64,000 nt of DNA from Anaerocolumna aminovalerica (GTDB lineage: Bacteria; Bacillota; Clostridia; Lachnospirales; Lachnospiraceae). Numbering within the stretch: the first letter of the stretch is position 1; each line of letters opens with the position of its first letter. The stretch spans positions 1 through 64,000 of the forward strand of contig NZ_FOWD01000012.1 of the NCBI RefSeq assembly GCF_900115365.1. Direction: 5' to 3'. The notes below the pieces were generated by a model. That model saw only the letters and a list, made by a program, of their open reading frames with translations. It was not told where the DNA came from and made no database searches. Below are positions 62,707 through 64,000 of the stretch, one piece after another. Both the position numbers and the translations under genes were made by a program.

Positions 62707-64000
62707 ATGAAGAATAAGGTACTTTTGATTAATCTGCCTTGTCACTCTACCATGCAGGATTTTGTAGATAATAGTTTTCAATATAATCCGGCACTTGGCT
62801 TGTTGGCTATCACAGATTATTTGTCCATGTTTGATTTTGAAGCTTTGATATTGGATTATAACTATAATGAAATCAATTATGGAGAATTATTTGATTATAT
62901 TGATAAAAAAGGGGTTACAATGATTGCCTTTACTGCTTATACGGAGAATTTAAACACAATGCTGAAATTTATCCGAATCATTAAGAAACAATTTAGAAAT
63001 GTTAAAATAGCAGTAGGGGGTCCTCATGCAACCCTTCGTCCGGAAGAAATTATTAAAAACCAGAATGTAGACTTTGTTTTATCAAGGGACGGAGAAGCAA
63101 CTTTTCTGGAATTAATGCTTCACCTTGAAATGGGAGATAATTTAATATCTTTAGATAAAATTAAAGGTTTATATTATTCCCAGGGTGAAAGAAAGATACA
63201 AAACGAAAACAGAGAAGTAGTTTCAGACCTTAACCTCCTTCCCATTATTAATAGAGAAAGGGTGGATACAAAACGTTATAGATCCATAGTATCTATTTAT
63301 TCCAGTAAAGGATGTCCGGCCAAATGTATTTATTGTTCTGCTTCCGCTATATCCGGGGCTAAATATAGAATGCGCAATATTAAAAATGTTTTCTTGGAAT
63401 GCCAGGTCATTTATAATCAGATGGAACCGGATACGGATAAATTATATTTTATTGATGACACTTTTACAGTGAATGTAAAACGTGTAAGGGAATGGTGTTC
63501 CTTATGTAATGAGTATAAGTTAAAAATGAAGTGGAGCTGTGAGTCAAGAGTGGATGTTATGAATGAAGAAATCATTGATTTGATAGCCTCTACAGACTGT
63601 TTCTCCATACAATTTGGGGTAGAAAGCGGAAATCAAGAGGTATTAAATAAAATTAAGAAGAATATTAAATTAAGTCATCTGGAAAGGATCGTTGATTATA
63701 TTAAACAATATAAAATTGGTATTTTTTTAAGCCTGATTCTGGGACATTTTTGTGATACGGAAGAGACAATGATGGAAACCATTGAATTAGCTAAAAGACT
63801 TAGAAAGCTAAATCCTAATGTGGAATATGGAATATCCGTAAATACACCATTTCCGGGAACCTGGCAGTATGAAAACGCAGATAAGATAGGTTTAAGAATT
63901 ACGGATAGAGATTACTCCAATTATGATTTAATAACACCGGTAATTGAAACAGAACATTTTAATAAAGCCAGACTGGAGGAACTTCGTAACTTGGCAAATT
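62707..64000 (+). CDS. B12-binding-domain radical SAM enzyme (runs off the window)
   Basis: An open frame of 431 codons from ATG at 62707 (AAGGAGGGAG upstream) to the window edge. Residues about 1-140 form a cobalamin-binding Rossmann domain (NPALGLLAITDYL, AVGGPHATLRPEEI, VLSRDGEATFLEL). The radical SAM motif is CPAKCIYC (Cys 203, 207, 210), followed by the FIDDTFTVN and FGVESGNQEVL blocks of class B cobalamin-dependent enzymes. These mostly methylate unreactive carbons; some do other chemistry. In this operon it probably modifies the hydrophobic cores. The C-terminus is missing only because the window ends. Confidence 0.88.
   Translation, partial: MKNKVLLINLPCHSTMQDFVDNSFQYNPALGLLAITDYLSMFDFEALILDYNYNEINYGELFDYIDKKGVTMIAFTAYTENLNTMLKFIRIIKKQFRNVKIAVGGPHATLRPEEIIKNQNVDFVLSRDGEATFLELMLHLEMGDNLISLDKIKGLYYSQGERKIQNENREVVSDLNLLPIINRERVDTKRYRSIVSIYSSKGCPAKCIYCSASAISGAKYRMRNIKNVFLECQVIYNQMEPDTDKLYFIDDTFTVNVKRVREWCSLCNEYKLKMKWSCESRVDVMNEEIIDLIASTDCFSIQFGVESGNQEVLNKIKKNIKLSHLERIVDYIKQYKIGIFLSLILGHFCDTEETMMETIELAKRLRKLNPNVEYGISVNTPFPGTWQYENADKIGLRITDRDYSNYDLITPVIETEHFNKARLEELRNLAN

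Overview
The window is AT-rich, with TTG, GTG and ATG starts behind strong AGGAGG-type ribosome binding sites. It carries a butyryl-CoA dehydrogenase/Etf locus, a B12-dependent ribonucleotide reductase, an anaerobic sulfatase maturase, a clostridial-type 6S RNA, a Bce-type peptide-resistance module and a nitroreductase. Together these point to an anaerobic fermentative member of the Clostridia, most likely Lachnospiraceae near Lachnoclostridium/Anaerocolumna. The genus is inferred from gene content only.

Layout. 1-310: the 5' end of an IS91-type transposase gene with hairpins at its edge. 360-6430: a MurNAc salvage operon (murQ, anmK, a MurNAc/GlcNAc kinase, NamZ) and a frameshifted RpiR-type regulator on the other strand. 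6600-14660: a histidine phosphatase, an exported protein of unknown function, an iron alcohol dehydrogenase, class II ribonucleotide reductase NrdJ behind an array of hairpin/extended -10 repeats, and a rubredoxin-fused flavoprotein. 14780-14960: an unassigned structured RNA. 15220-24650: an operator-controlled operon with an AtuA-family protein, DUF4387, a carbohydrate-type ABC importer without its own ATPase, two ADP-ribosylglycohydrolase-family proteins and a FadR-type GntR regulator. 24880-29690: BceRS-BceAB with a plausible BceR operator. 29860-34500: azlCD, tandem repeats, 6S RNA, FtsH and a sulfatase maturase. 34730-38540: bcd-etfB-etfA and a MaoC-type hydratase. 38990-42600: a sugar ABC importer without a binding protein, a second hairpin/extended -10 array and a small protein. 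42680-55470: housekeeping and orphan genes (membrane protein, MecA, Dtd, SanA-DUF4846 fusion, DUF523, nitroreductase, molybdo-hydroxylase, a Fur-box gene, a chemoreceptor, a Gfo/Idh/MocA oxidoreductase).

55700-64000 is the most interesting part. A LytTR regulator and GHKL kinase precede an operon with an 18-residue peptide, a PqqD-like/M50 membrane protease, two very small hydrophobic precursor peptides that share a leader motif and both end in Thr, a NatAB-like exporter, a short-chain dehydrogenase and a B12-binding radical SAM enzyme that runs off the window. None of the three peptide genes nor the radical SAM gene would appear in a long complete-ORF scan. I read this as a peptide-regulated RiPP cluster. 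The Thr ends, the leader and the M50 protease resemble daptides, the class in which C-terminal Thr is oxidatively decarboxylated, but the enzyme set differs and part of it lies outside the window.

Many genes are separated by clear intrinsic terminators or long hairpins. I found no tRNA, rRNA or CRISPR array.
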